From: Mycobacterium asiaticum DSM 44297
GTDB lineage: Bacteria; Actinomycetota; Actinomycetes; Mycobacteriales; Mycobacteriaceae
Direction of reading: 5' to 3'
Assembly (NCBI RefSeq): GCF_000613245.1
Contig: NZ_HG964939.1
Span: forward strand, 389,931 to 453,930
Length of the DNA stretch: 64,000 nucleotides
Numbering within the stretch: the stretch's first letter is position 1; each line of letters opens with the position of its first letter. This document shows positions 26,320 through 35,224 of the stretch, piece after piece. The notes beneath the pieces were generated by a model that had not been told where the DNA came from, did not search any database, and saw nothing but the letters and a program-made list of their open reading frames with translations. The translations under genes were made by a program, and so were the position numbers.

Positions 26320-26820
26320 ATGCTGGATACCGCAGCCACGCTGTGGGAGATCGAGGCGATCAAGCAATTGAAGGCCCGATACTGCCGCTACCTGGACACC
26401 AAGCAGTGGGACGATTGGCGGCAGCTCTTCACCGACGACTTCGTCAGCGACACCTCGGGGTCGGGTGGCAAGGTGATCCACGGCGCCGACGAGTTCGTGG
26501 CGTTCGTCCGCGGCGCGCTGGGCAAACCGTCCCAGCCCACGGCGCATCAAGTGCACGCACCGGAGATCACGCTCACCTCCGACACCACCGCGACCGGGAT
26601 CTGGGCATTGCAGGACGTCGTGCGCCTGGCGCCCGGCCTCAATCTCGACGGGCGGGGGCACTATCACGAGACCTACCAAAAACTCGACGGCCGATGGTTG
26701 ATCAAGACCTCGACTTTGACCCGGCTCCGTGAGGACTTCTTCAACCCGCTGTTCTCCGTGCGAATCTCACCTCGGTTACGGGATGCAGGGTCCGCGCTCG
26801 CGCGCAGGTTCACCCGGTGA
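26320..26820 (+). CDS. SnoaL/NTF2-like fold protein
   Basis: This 166-residue protein has the N-terminal pattern of polyketide-cyclase-like SnoaL proteins: IEAIKQLKARYCRYLDTKQWDDWRQLF in pieces, then FTDDFVSD, and a C-terminal GRGHYHETYQKLDGRWLIKTST. These folds act as isomerases, dehydratases or hydrolases, or bind ligands without catalysis; the reaction is not predictable. It is the first gene of an operon with two epimerase/SDR genes, overlapping the next by GTGA. A related protein is at 58243-58665. Confidence 0.82.
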   Translation: MLDTAATLWEIEAIKQLKARYCRYLDTKQWDDWRQLFTDDFVSDTSGSGGKVIHGADEFVAFVRGALGKPSQPTAHQVHAPEITLTSDTTATGIWALQDVVRLAPGLNLDGRGHYHETYQKLDGRWLIKTSTLTRLREDFFNPLFSVRISPRLRDAGSALARRFTR

Positions 26821-27911
26821 ACACCACCCTGGTCACCGGCGCCTTCGGGCAGGTCGGCAAGCGTTGCGCGGAAATCCTGCTCAGCCGTGGTCACACCGTG
26901 GTAGCCATGGACCTGGCCAACGACGCTTCAGTCGCCGGGGCAGCGGCCCTGTCCGCGGCCGCCCGCCCCGGCACGCTGATCCCGGAATACACCGACCTGC
27001 TGGACTCCGACGCGGTCGCCGCGGTGCTGGCGCGCCATCAACCCACCGCGATCGTGCACCTGGCGGCCCTCGTCTCGCCGCCGTCGTACCGCAACCCGTC
27101 ACTGGCGCGCCGAGTCAACGTGGAAGGCACGCGTCACCTGGTGACGGCGGCTCAGACGTTGAGCGAACCACCGCTGTTCGTATTCGCTTCCAGCGCCGCG
27201 GTTTACGGATCCCGCAACCCCTACCGGTATCCGGAGCGCATCACCGCGAACACCCCGGTCAACCCGATCGACCAGTACGGCGAGGACAAGGTGCTGGCCG
27301 AGGCGGTCATCAGCGGCAGCGGACTGCCCTACGCCATTCTGCGACTGGCCGCGATCGTCTCACCCGACGGCGCGGCCAACTTCGACGGCGACTACCTCAT
27401 GCTGGTGCGCGCCACTCCCGTCGACAACCGGATGCACATGACCGACGCCCGCGATGTCGCCCTGGCGTTCGCCAACGCGGTGGACCGACGCGACCGCGTC
27501 GACGGGAAGGTACTGGTGATAGCCGGCGATGAGACCAACCTCCACCTGATGAGTGATGTGCAGGACGACATGATGGCCGCGGTCGGGCTGGGGCGGCTCG
27601 GCCCGTCGATCGGGCTGCCCGGTGATCCCGACGACGACCTCGGGTGGAGCTTCACCGGCTGGTTCGACACCACCGAATCCCAAGCGCTGCTTGAGTATCA
27701 GGAGCACGACTGGTCGCAGACCGTTGCCTGGGTCGGTGAGTCGATGGGCCGGCGCCGCCTGCTGCTGCGTGCCCTCGGACCGGTGGTCCGCCCGCTGTTG
27801 CGGACGCTGCTGGCGTTGCAGCGCCGCATCGAACGCCGCGGCCCCTACGCCGACCCGTGGACGTTCCTGCGGGCCAAGTACGGTCCCGGCATGCTCGCCG
27901 AGGGGACGTAA
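26817..27911 (+). CDS. NAD-dependent epimerase/dehydratase family protein
   Basis: An extended SDR of 364 residues. TGAFGQVG (7-14) is the nucleotide-binding loop, SSAAVYG the serine region and QYGEDK the catalytic Tyr-x3-Lys. A C-terminal 80-residue extension rich in Arg/Leu may be membrane-associating. GTG start overlapping the SnoaL-like stop. In this setting it may be a 3-beta-hydroxysteroid-dehydrogenase-like or epimerase enzyme on a CoA-linked or free alicyclic alcohol. The substrate is inferred only from context. Confidence 0.85.
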   Translation: MNTTLVTGAFGQVGKRCAEILLSRGHTVVAMDLANDASVAGAAALSAAARPGTLIPEYTDLLDSDAVAAVLARHQPTAIVHLAALVSPPSYRNPSLARRVNVEGTRHLVTAAQTLSEPPLFVFASSAAVYGSRNPYRYPERITANTPVNPIDQYGEDKVLAEAVISGSGLPYAILRLAAIVSPDGAANFDGDYLMLVRATPVDNRMHMTDARDVALAFANAVDRRDRVDGKVLVIAGDETNLHLMSDVQDDMMAAVGLGRLGPSIGLPGDPDDDLGWSFTGWFDTTESQALLEYQEHDWSQTVAWVGESMGRRRLLLRALGPVVRPLLRTLLALQRRIERRGPYADPWTFLRAKYGPGMLAEGT

Positions 27912-27913
27912 GC

Positions 27914-28894
27914 ATGAAGAAACTGGTCATCGGCGCCAGCGGATTTGTGGGCTCGCACGTCACCCGCCAACTGGTGGCAGCCGGCGAAGACGTGCGGGTG
28001 ATGATCCGCAAGACCAGCGCGACAAAGGGATTCGACGACCTACCGGTCGAACGCTGCTACGGCGATATCTTCGACGACGCGGCTTTGCGGACGGCGATGG
28101 CCGGTTGTGACATCGTGTACTACTGCGTGGTCGACGCGCGGATGTGGCTGCGCGACCCGGCACCATTGTTCCGTACCAACGTCGAGGGTCTGCGGCACGT
28201 GCTCGACGCGGCGCTCGGCGCGAACTTGCGGAAGTTCGTGTTCACCAGCAGCACTGGGACACTGGCGATCAACGACCACCGGCCGGTCACCGAGGACGAT
28301 CCGCACAACTGGAACGATGGCGGACCCTACATCGACTCGCGCGTCGCCGCCGAGAATCTGGTCCTGGGCTATGCACGTGAGCACGGGCTGCCCGCGGTCG
28401 CGATGTGCATCTCGACCACTTACGGCCCGCGGGACTGGGCGCCGACACCGCACGGCGGCCTGCTCGCCCGCGTCGCCAACGGACGGTTCCCGTTTTACCT
28501 GGGCTTCTCCTCCGAGGTCGTCGGGATCGAAGATGCCGCCCGCGCAATGCTTCTGGCGGCCGAAAGGGGACACGTCGGCGAGCGTTACATCATCTCCGAC
28601 CGCTACATGAGCACCAAGGAGTTGCACGAGATCGCCGCCCGCGCGGTTGGGCGGCGCCCGCCGCGCATCCCGATACCGATAGCTGTCCTCCGCGGTGCGG
28701 CGCGTGTGAACGACTTCGCCGCCGGTGTATTGAACCGCGACCTACCCTTCGCCTACGTTGGGGCGCGCATGGCCGAACTGATGTCCCCGTTGGACCACGG
28801 CAAGGCCGAACGCGAACTGGGCTGGAAACCTGAACCCGTCGAGGAATCGATCCGCAAGGCGGCGCGGTTCTTCACCGGCCAGTCAGCTGAGTAG
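27914..28894 (+). CDS. NAD-dependent epimerase/dehydratase family protein with YxxxR active site
   Basis: The 326-residue extended SDR starts at ATG 27914, 2 bp after the previous stop. GASGFVGSHV (7-16) is the dinucleotide loop, TSSTGTL the serine region. The catalytic site reads PYIDSR: Tyr followed three residues later by Arg instead of the usual Lys. The C-terminus shows the GWKPEPVEESIRKAARF ending common to this family. Stop is 1 bp from the convergent nitroreductase stop. Whether Arg can replace Lys here is unknown; the rest of the fold looks intact. Confidence 0.85.
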   Translation: MKKLVIGASGFVGSHVTRQLVAAGEDVRVMIRKTSATKGFDDLPVERCYGDIFDDAALRTAMAGCDIVYYCVVDARMWLRDPAPLFRTNVEGLRHVLDAALGANLRKFVFTSSTGTLAINDHRPVTEDDPHNWNDGGPYIDSRVAAENLVLGYAREHGLPAVAMCISTTYGPRDWAPTPHGGLLARVANGRFPFYLGFSSEVVGIEDAARAMLLAAERGHVGERYIISDRYMSTKELHEIAARAVGRRPPRIPIPIAVLRGAARVNDFAAGVLNRDLPFAYVGARMAELMSPLDHGKAERELGWKPEPVEESIRKAARFFTGQSAE

Positions 28895-28895
28895 C

Positions 28896-29540
28896 TCAGC
28901 GGAGTAGCTCACCGGCGGGCCGATCCCAACGGTCGAGGTTGACCGCCTCGGCGAGGGGACGACGCCGGACCGGCCCGTGATTGCCCTTGGGCCAACCAAC
29001 GACGATGTGGCCCGCCAGCATCCAATCATCCGGCACGCCAACGGCTTCCCGCAGAAGTCGCTCGCCGCCGTAGGACGCCCAGCTGGTCATGCAGGCACCC
29101 AGGCCCTGGGCACGAGCCGCCAGCAGGAAGTTCTGCATGGCCGGAAAGATCGAGCCGCCCAGCAGGAGTTCGGAGGCGGTGGGGTAACGGATCTGGGCGA
29201 ACAACACCGAGGTGAATTCGCCCGCGCGGTCGTGTAACTCGTAGGTCGCGCGATTGGTGCGGGCACGCCGGCTGGTGTCGTCGGGGGCGGGCCGGCTCAT
29301 CCCGTATACGGGTTCGATCACAGCGAGTGCCTGCGCGGCGGCCTTGGCCACAACGGCCCGCTGCTCCGGCGATCGCAGCACTACGAATCGCCAGCCCTGG
29401 GCGTTGGCCCCTGAGGGCGCCCACCTGGCCGCCTCCAGGCACCTGGTCAGCGTGGCATCGTCCACCGGCTGATCGGTGAATCGCCGGATGGTGCGGGCGG
29501 TCGAGAGGACCTCCCAGATGTCGCGCGTTGCTCCGGTCAT
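28896..29540 (-). CDS. Nitroreductase-family flavoprotein
   Basis: The 214-residue protein starts at ATG 29540 (AAAGGAG upstream). Family features are TIRRFTDQPVDDATL (FMN phosphate contact), EAARWAPSGANAQGWRF (with the conserved Ser-Gly-Asn-like loop), and LGACMTSWASYGGERLLREAVGVP (in part). Such FMN proteins reduce nitro, quinone or enone groups with NAD(P)H; reduction of an alpha,beta-unsaturated intermediate is conceivable here. It stands alone on the minus strand, divergent from the phosphotransferase gene. Confidence 0.9.
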   Translation of the reverse strand: MTGATRDIWEVLSTARTIRRFTDQPVDDATLTRCLEAARWAPSGANAQGWRFVVLRSPEQRAVVAKAAAQALAVIEPVYGMSRPAPDDTSRRARTNRATYELHDRAGEFTSVLFAQIRYPTASELLLGGSIFPAMQNFLLAARAQGLGACMTSWASYGGERLLREAVGVPDDWMLAGHIVVGWPKGNHGPVRRRPLAEAVNLDRWDRPAGELLR

Positions 29541-29628
29541 CACGCTCCTTTCCCAGCGTGACAATATTCGGCAAATATGTAAAGTCAATGGCTACGCAGC
29601 AGGCCGCCGCCAGCGAGGATGAATCGCG

Positions 29629-30768
29629 ATGAAACAGCACCTCATACAAGCCCTTTCGGTCGCCCGACTGGCCGCGCACCTGGGCCGCGGGCTGCGCCGG
29701 GTGGCGACTGATGCGGCGGTCGGCAGCCGTGGAAGACTGCCCCGCACGGTCGGCGAACTCGACCCCGGCGCCCTCTCCGCGGCGATGGGCAGCACTGTGA
29801 CCGTCGTACAGGTCCTGGACAGCGACGCCGGAACATCCTCGCGGGCCCGGCTGCGGTTGTCCGGCAGTGACGCCGCAGAAGACGTGCCGGAGACGGTGTT
29901 CGTCAAGCTGGCGGCACAGACCGCGGCCACCCGCCTAATGGGTGAACTCGGCCGGCTCGGCCATACCGAGGTGCGGTTCTACCGCGACCTGGCCCCCGCA
30001 CTGACCGGGCTTCCGAGGGCCTACGGCACCGCATTCGATCCTTGGACCGGCCGCTATCTGCTGGTACTGGAAGCGCTGCCCGCGGCCTCCTGTAAGTTCC
30101 CGGACACCCTGCACCCGCTGTCGGTGGATGAAGCCGGCCTGATCGTCGAGCTGCTGGCCCGGCTGCACGCCACGTGGTGGAGACGACCACCGCGTTGGCT
30201 TTACACCCCGTCAGGCGACGCCACCTCCCTGCTGACCGGTGCGCTGATGAACGCCTCGATCAAACGCCTCGCGGAGCGGACCGATGCCCCGGTCGACACC
30301 CACGATCGACAGGGCCGCTTCATCGCCGCCAACTATCGCGCGGTCGCGGCACTGATCGACACTCCCCCGCACACCGTGATGCACGGCGATGCCCATCCCG
30401 GCAACGTCTACTTCCGGGACGGCCGACCCGGGTTGCTCGACTGGCAGGCGGTGCGGCGTGGCCACCCGTCGCGCGAACTGGCGTACACGCTGGTGACCAG
30501 CCTGACTCCGGAAGACCGACGAGCCGCCCAACGCGACCTGCTCGACGTCTATCGGCGCGCGCTGGCCGCCGCGGGCGGGCCCGAGTTGGACGGTGACGAC
30601 TTCTATCGGCGCTACCGGCAGGGCGCGTTGTACGCCTATGTCGCCGCGCTGATCACCGCCGGGATGGGTGGAATGCAGGACGACGCCATCGCCATGGAAG
30701 GCCTGCGACGCAGCGCCACCGCGCTCGAGGATCTGGAAACGGTTGCGGCGCTGCGTACTTCACTCTGA
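29629..30768 (+). CDS. APH-family phosphotransferase
   Basis: A 379-residue protein-kinase-like phosphotransferase. The catalytic loop is MHGDAHPGNVYF (His-Gly-Asp with catalytic Asp and Asn), and LLDWQAV is the DFG-equivalent metal site. These enzymes phosphorylate small hydroxyl-bearing compounds, and mycobacterial catabolic islands often carry them. The ATG is chosen because the upstream sequence has GAGGATGAATCGCG. A second member occurs at 39390-40358; the two are not closely similar. Confidence 0.88.
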   Translation: MKQHLIQALSVARLAAHLGRGLRRVATDAAVGSRGRLPRTVGELDPGALSAAMGSTVTVVQVLDSDAGTSSRARLRLSGSDAAEDVPETVFVKLAAQTAATRLMGELGRLGHTEVRFYRDLAPALTGLPRAYGTAFDPWTGRYLLVLEALPAASCKFPDTLHPLSVDEAGLIVELLARLHATWWRRPPRWLYTPSGDATSLLTGALMNASIKRLAERTDAPVDTHDRQGRFIAANYRAVAALIDTPPHTVMHGDAHPGNVYFRDGRPGLLDWQAVRRGHPSRELAYTLVTSLTPEDRRAAQRDLLDVYRRALAAAGGPELDGDDFYRRYRQGALYAYVAALITAGMGGMQDDAIAMEGLRRSATALEDLETVAALRTSL

Positions 30769-30898
30769 TTGCCGGCGCCGCCCCCGGCACCGCTCAGGCG
30801 GGGCAGCCCACTCGGGCTGATATGGTAGAAGGTGCATGTTTCGTCGTTGTAAACATGTGCTCACACGTGTTCGGTCGCCACTTTTCGAGAAAGGGTTC

Positions 30899-31345
30899 AT
30901 GACCATGACGGCACGACAAAGACGTCGCGTCGCGCTTGCCTTCGCAAGCCTGTTAGCTGCCTGCACGATGGCCTTCACAGTGATCCATCCGGCCAGCGCC
31001 CGTACCCATCAGGCTCCGCCGATCCAGGCGGCCCCCAGCGTGCCGACCGACGCGCCCACAAATATCCCACCCCTGCTCAGGCACTACGGTGCGATCGCCT
31101 ACGGCCACGACGGTTCCTCCGGTACAGCGCGGCGCCACAAGTCGAAGCTGGGCGCACAGCAGGAAGCTATGCAACGTTGCGGCTCTGAGACTTGCACGAT
31201 CCTGACCACCTTCACTCATTGCGGGGCGGTGGCTCACGACGGCGATACCTACCACGGCGGTCTGGGTTTGTCGCGCAGCGCAGCCGAGGCGCACGCCGTC
31301 GCCCGGCTCGGCGGCGGCTGGATCGTCAGCTCGGTCTGCAACTAG
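30899..31345 (+). CDS. DUF4189-type secreted protein
   Basis: From ATG 30899 (GAGAAAGGG upstream) the product is 148 residues with a signal peptide (RRVALAFASLLAACTMAF, cleaved near ASA) and a Pro-rich linker. The C-terminal domain, HYGAIAYGHDG and then AEAHAVARLGGGWIVSSVCN, carries four Cys and matches what I know of DUF4189 proteins. They are extracytoplasmic and their function is unknown. It is not obviously part of the catabolic operons. TATGGT at about 30821 may be its -10 element. Confidence 0.8.
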   Translation: MTMTARQRRRVALAFASLLAACTMAFTVIHPASARTHQAPPIQAAPSVPTDAPTNIPPLLRHYGAIAYGHDGSSGTARRHKSKLGAQQEAMQRCGSETCTILTTFTHCGAVAHDGDTYHGGLGLSRSAAEAHAVARLGGGWIVSSVCN

Positions 31346-31488
31346 GCACTGCCGACCCTAAGCCAAGTTTGTTGCCCGACAGGCTGATTGGCCGGACACC
31401 GACGGCCTGCCGTGTTGCCGCTCGCAGGTCGGATCCGGGCCCCTCCTAAGCTGCTGGCAAGTGGGCTTCGCGGCGAAGGAGAACCGGA

Positions 31489-31869
31489 TTGAACAGCGAG
31501 ACGTACCAGCGCGGCAGGCGGATCCGCTCCGAGGTGCTGGGCAAGGAATATGTCGACCGGGCAATCGCCGACGCCGACGACTTCACCGGACCCCTGCAGG
31601 ACCTGGTCACGGAGTACTGCTGGGGTGCGGTGTGGGGCCGCGACGGGCTGAGCCGCAAGACGCGCAGCATGCTCAACCTGGCCATGACTTCGGTGCTCAA
31701 CCGCCCCCACGAACTGCGGACGCACCTCAGGGCCGCCCTGACCAATGGCGTCACGCGCGATGAAATCCGCGAGGTCTTCCTGCAGGTCGCGATCTACGCC
31801 GGTGTGCCGGCCGCGGTGGACAGCTTCCGCACCGCCGGCGAGATCTTCGCCGAACTCGACGAGGCTTAG
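31489..31869 (+). CDS. Carboxymuconolactone-decarboxylase family protein
   Basis: The 126-residue protein starts at TTG 31489 (GAAGGAGAACCG upstream). The family pattern LVTEYCWGAVWGRDGLSRKTRSML and the downstream HELRTHLRAALTNGVTRDEIREVF helix are seen in part, as in 4-carboxymuconolactone decarboxylase, with the catalytic-type His in HELRTHL. Enzymes of this fold act as decarboxylases or peroxidases. It is joined to the next dehydrogenase gene by only 2 bp, so the two are cotranscribed. Confidence 0.88.
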   Translation: MNSETYQRGRRIRSEVLGKEYVDRAIADADDFTGPLQDLVTEYCWGAVWGRDGLSRKTRSMLNLAMTSVLNRPHELRTHLRAALTNGVTRDEIREVFLQVAIYAGVPAAVDSFRTAGEIFAELDEA

Positions 31870-31871
31870 CG

Positions 31872-32765
31872 GTGCAGATCGGGTTCATCGGGCTGGGAAA
31901 CATGGGCGGCCCGATGGCGCGCCGGCTCGTGGAGGCGGGGCACGACCTTGTCGTCTTCGACACCCACCGACCGGCTGTCGACCGCCTCGTCTGGTTGGGG
32001 GCGCAGGCCGCGTCCGCACCGCGGGAGGTGGCCGACCGGGCCCATACCGTGCTCGCGAGCCTGCCCACCCCCGCGGTATCGCTCGAGGTGGCCACCGGTG
32101 ACACCGGGGTGATTGCGGGCGCGCGGGTCCAGCGGTACGTCGATCTCTCCACCGTCGGTGCATTCACCGCGACGCAGATCCACGACCGGCTGGTGCAGCG
32201 CAACATCGCCGCTTTGGACAGCCCGGTCAGCGGCGGAGTCGGCGGCGCCGAGTCCGGAGCCCTCGCGGTGATGGTGTCCGGTCCGCGGGCGGATTTCGAC
32301 ATCGTCGAGCCCGCGCTCCAAGCCCTCGGCCGGCCGTTCTATGTCGGCGACAAACCGGGCTCGGCGCAGACCATGAAACTGGCGAACAACATCCTGGCGG
32401 CCAACGTGCTGGCCGCCACGGCGGAAGTTGTCGTCATGGGCGCCAAGGCCGGCCTGGACCCGTCGGTGATGATCGAGGTGCTCAACGCCGGCTCGGGCGC
32501 CACCAGCGCCAGCCGGGACAAGTTTCCCCGGGCGATCCTGCCGCGCACCTTCGACTACGGGTTCGCGACGGGCCTCATGGTCAAGGACGTGCGGCTGTAC
32601 CTCGAGGAGGCCAGGGCACTGGGTGTTCCGATCGAGATTGCCGACACCGTAGCCCGGATCTGGGAGGCCGCCGCGCAAGACCAGGGTGCCGATGCGGACT
32701 TCACCACCGTGATCAAGCCGTTCGAAGAGGCTGCCGGCGTCGTCGTGCGACCGGGCGCCAAGTAA
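31872..32765 (+). CDS. NAD-binding 3-hydroxyisobutyrate dehydrogenase-like enzyme
   Basis: A 297-residue beta-hydroxyacid dehydrogenase. GLGNMGGPMA (7-16) is the NAD site, DSPVSGGVGGAESG the substrate-binding motif, and GSAQTMKLANN contains the catalytic Lys. It would oxidise a beta-hydroxy acid or reduce the corresponding semialdehyde. GTG start 2 bp after the previous stop. A second family member is at 45262-46074. Confidence 0.9.
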   Translation: MQIGFIGLGNMGGPMARRLVEAGHDLVVFDTHRPAVDRLVWLGAQAASAPREVADRAHTVLASLPTPAVSLEVATGDTGVIAGARVQRYVDLSTVGAFTATQIHDRLVQRNIAALDSPVSGGVGGAESGALAVMVSGPRADFDIVEPALQALGRPFYVGDKPGSAQTMKLANNILAANVLAATAEVVVMGAKAGLDPSVMIEVLNAGSGATSASRDKFPRAILPRTFDYGFATGLMVKDVRLYLEEARALGVPIEIADTVARIWEAAAQDQGADADFTTVIKPFEEAAGVVVRPGAK

Positions 32766-32800
32766 CGCCCCACTCGACGCGCGGTGTTACAACCAAGCCG

Positions 32801-32815
32801 GAGAATGTTATTATC
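32801..32815. promoter_or_regulatory. Operator copy (GAGAATGTTATTATC)
   Basis: It matches the shared motif at 11 of 12 defined positions, and the flanking CCGG on both sides extends the symmetry. It lies 158 bp upstream of the amidohydrolase operon start (32973), in the relatively AT-rich 32766-32972 gap, which otherwise holds no gene. Confidence 0.65.
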
Positions 32816-32972
32816 CGGAATTAAGAACAACACTTGCAGCCGAGTCAGAAAAGCGGCCTTAACCAGGACAGATGACTAACCGAGATGCTTACCGGATATC
32901 CATTGATGAATGGCCTGGCGAAATGTTAGGTTATCTATCATATGGCCCTGCCGCAGCCGGAGGGTGGCGCTC

Positions 32973-34055
32973 GTGATCGAACACTCAGACGGGGTGCGCA
33001 CGCCGGTCATCGACGCCAGTGTGCACATCTTCTTCCCGTCCAACAAGGACCTGCGCAGCTTTCTCCGCGAGCCGTTCAAAAGCCGCGGATTTCCCGACTA
33101 CGAAATGGACTGGTACGGCGCCCCCGGTGGTGAGTACGCGCCGGACACCACAGGGCTCGACCGCCAGTATCCGGGCTCTGACCCCGAATTCGTTGCGCAC
33201 GAGCTGTTTTCCAAGCGCGGGGTCGATGTGGCAGTGCTGCATCCGATGGCGCGCGGCATCATGCCCGACCGGCATCTCGGGAGCGCGCTGCACGCCGCCC
33301 ACAACGAGATGATGGTGTCGCGCTGGCTGGAATCAGACGGCCGGTTCCGCGGCACCATCCGGGTCAACCCAGACGACATCCCCGGTGCCTTGCGCGAGAT
33401 CGACAAGTGGCGCGGGCACCCGCGCGTGATCCAGATCGGCGTGCCGCTGCAGTCCCGCGAGCTCTACGGCAAACCACAGTTCTGGCCGCTGTGGGAGGCG
33501 GCCGTCGATGCGAACTTGCCGGTGGCCGCACACATTGAGGTCGGTTCCGGGATCGCCTTCCCGCCGACCCCGAACGGCAACACTCGCACCTACGAGCAGT
33601 ACGTCAGCTTTATGGCGCTGAACTACATCTATCACCTGATGAACATGATCGCCGAGGGCGTGTTCGAGCGCTTCGACGGCCTGCGATTCGTGTGGGGTGA
33701 CGGCGCCGCCGACTTCTTGACCCCGTTCATCTGGCGGATGGACACCTTCGGCCGGCCGCACCTGGAACAGACGCCCTGGGCACCGCGCATCCCCAGTGAC
33801 TACCTGCCCGGCCACGTCTTTTTCGTGCAGGGCAGCCTCGACGGTCCCGGTGACGCCGAATTCGCCGGAGAGTGGTTCAGCTTCACCGGCAAGGACGACA
33901 TGGTGATGTTCGGCAGCAGCTACCCGCACTGGCAGTGCGGCGACATCACCAAGTTGCCCAGCGCGTTGTCCGCCGAACAGCGGGAGAAGTTGTGCTGGCG
34001 CAACGCGGCCGAGCTGTACGGGATAGACATCTCCGTCGATTCGGGCGCACAGTAG
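32973..34055 (+). CDS. Amidohydrolase-2 family protein with missing metal ligands (possible non-catalytic subunit)
   Basis: The product is 360 residues from GTG 32973, with GGAGGGTGG upstream. The fold is a TIM-barrel amidohydrolase related to decarboxylases and hydrolases of ring-cleavage products. The N-terminal metal motif reads DASVH: the first His of DxHxH is Ser16. The C-terminal motif reads GSSYPHW, where the usual metal-binding Asp of SDYPH is Ser. The central AAHIEVGSG retains its His. It is followed 22 bp later by a paralogue that keeps the Asp. I infer a regulatory or structural partner of that enzyme, though activity without those ligands cannot be excluded. Confidence 0.8.
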   Translation: MIEHSDGVRTPVIDASVHIFFPSNKDLRSFLREPFKSRGFPDYEMDWYGAPGGEYAPDTTGLDRQYPGSDPEFVAHELFSKRGVDVAVLHPMARGIMPDRHLGSALHAAHNEMMVSRWLESDGRFRGTIRVNPDDIPGALREIDKWRGHPRVIQIGVPLQSRELYGKPQFWPLWEAAVDANLPVAAHIEVGSGIAFPPTPNGNTRTYEQYVSFMALNYIYHLMNMIAEGVFERFDGLRFVWGDGAADFLTPFIWRMDTFGRPHLEQTPWAPRIPSDYLPGHVFFVQGSLDGPGDAEFAGEWFSFTGKDDMVMFGSSYPHWQCGDITKLPSALSAEQREKLCWRNAAELYGIDISVDSGAQ

Positions 34056-34077
34056 AAATGAGGCCGAGGAGGTCGAA

Positions 34078-35223
34078 ATGACGCTCACCCACACGCAGGA
34101 ACGTGTCCCGCCCACCGAGCGCATCGCCGTACGGTGCGTCGACTCGGATGTCCACCCGGTTCCCAAGCGCGGCGAGATCATCCAGTACATCCCGGAGCCG
34201 TGGCGCAGCAAGTACTTCCTTACCCGCAACGTCGGTGAGCAGATCTATTACGACGCACCGGATTACGCGCACGCCTACGCGATGCGGGTGGACACTTTCC
34301 CGCCGGACGGCGAATTCCCGGGCAGCGACCCGGACATGGCGTTTCGGCAGCTGATCATGGAAGCCGGCTCGGACATCGCCATCCTGGAACCGGCCGCCTA
34401 CCCGGCTCGCATCCCCGAAGCGCAACACGCGATGTCGGTCGCACTGAACGACTGGCAAGCCAACCACTGGCTGGACAGCCACAACAACTGGCATCAGCGG
34501 TGGCGCGGTTCGATATGCGCCGCCATCGAGGATCCCGAAGCGACCGTGCAGGAGATCGAGCGCTGGGCCGGGCATCCCTACATGGCACAGATCCTGATCA
34601 AGGCCGAGCCGCGGCCGTCGTGGGGGAATCCGAAATACGACCCGATCTGGGCGGCGGCCACCAAGCATGACATCACCGTTAGCTGCCACCTGTCCCGCAG
34701 CCAGTTCGACGAGTTACCGATACCGCCGGTGGGATTCCCCAGCTACAACCACGACTTCATGGTGACCTACTCGTTGCTGGCCGCTAACCAGGTGATGAGC
34801 CTGATCTTCGACGGAGTCTTCGACCGGTTCCCGAAGCTTCGGATCGTGTTCGTCGAGCACGCGTTCACCTGGATACTGCCGTTGATGTGGCGCATGGACG
34901 CGATTTACGAAGCCCGCAAGTCCTGGGTGGAGATCAAGCGCAAGCCGTCGGAGTACGTCAAGGACCACATCAAGTTCACCACCCAGCCATTGGACTACCC
35001 GGAGGACAAGACCGAGTTGAGTCGCGCGTTCGAGTGGATGGAGTGCGAAAAGATTCTGCTGTATTCCTCGGACTATCCGCACTGGACGTTCGATGACCCG
35101 CGGTGGCTGGTCAAGCACCTGCCCAAAGCCGCGCGGGAAGCGGTGATGTTCAAGAACGGCATCGCCACCTATCACCTGCCGGAGACCGTGCCGGTCCTCG
35201 AGGGCCAGACCCGGGTCCACTGA
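34078..35223 (+). CDS. Amidohydrolase-2 family enzyme
   Basis: This 381-residue TIM-barrel amidohydrolase may be a hydrolase or a non-oxidative decarboxylase. The first motif reads DSDVH (Asp22, Asp24, His26), a DxDxH variant; SCHLSRSQF supplies a barrel His; FVEHAFTWILPLMWRMD and YSSDYPHWTFDDP contain the final Asp. The ATG has GAGGAGGTCGAA upstream. It sits between the ligand-poor paralogue and a Rieske ferredoxin in one operon, so heteromer formation with the upstream protein is plausible. Confidence 0.88.
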   Translation: MTLTHTQERVPPTERIAVRCVDSDVHPVPKRGEIIQYIPEPWRSKYFLTRNVGEQIYYDAPDYAHAYAMRVDTFPPDGEFPGSDPDMAFRQLIMEAGSDIAILEPAAYPARIPEAQHAMSVALNDWQANHWLDSHNNWHQRWRGSICAAIEDPEATVQEIERWAGHPYMAQILIKAEPRPSWGNPKYDPIWAAATKHDITVSCHLSRSQFDELPIPPVGFPSYNHDFMVTYSLLAANQVMSLIFDGVFDRFPKLRIVFVEHAFTWILPLMWRMDAIYEARKSWVEIKRKPSEYVKDHIKFTTQPLDYPEDKTELSRAFEWMECEKILLYSSDYPHWTFDDPRWLVKHLPKAAREAVMFKNGIATYHLPETVPVLEGQTRVH

Positions 35224-35224
35224 C

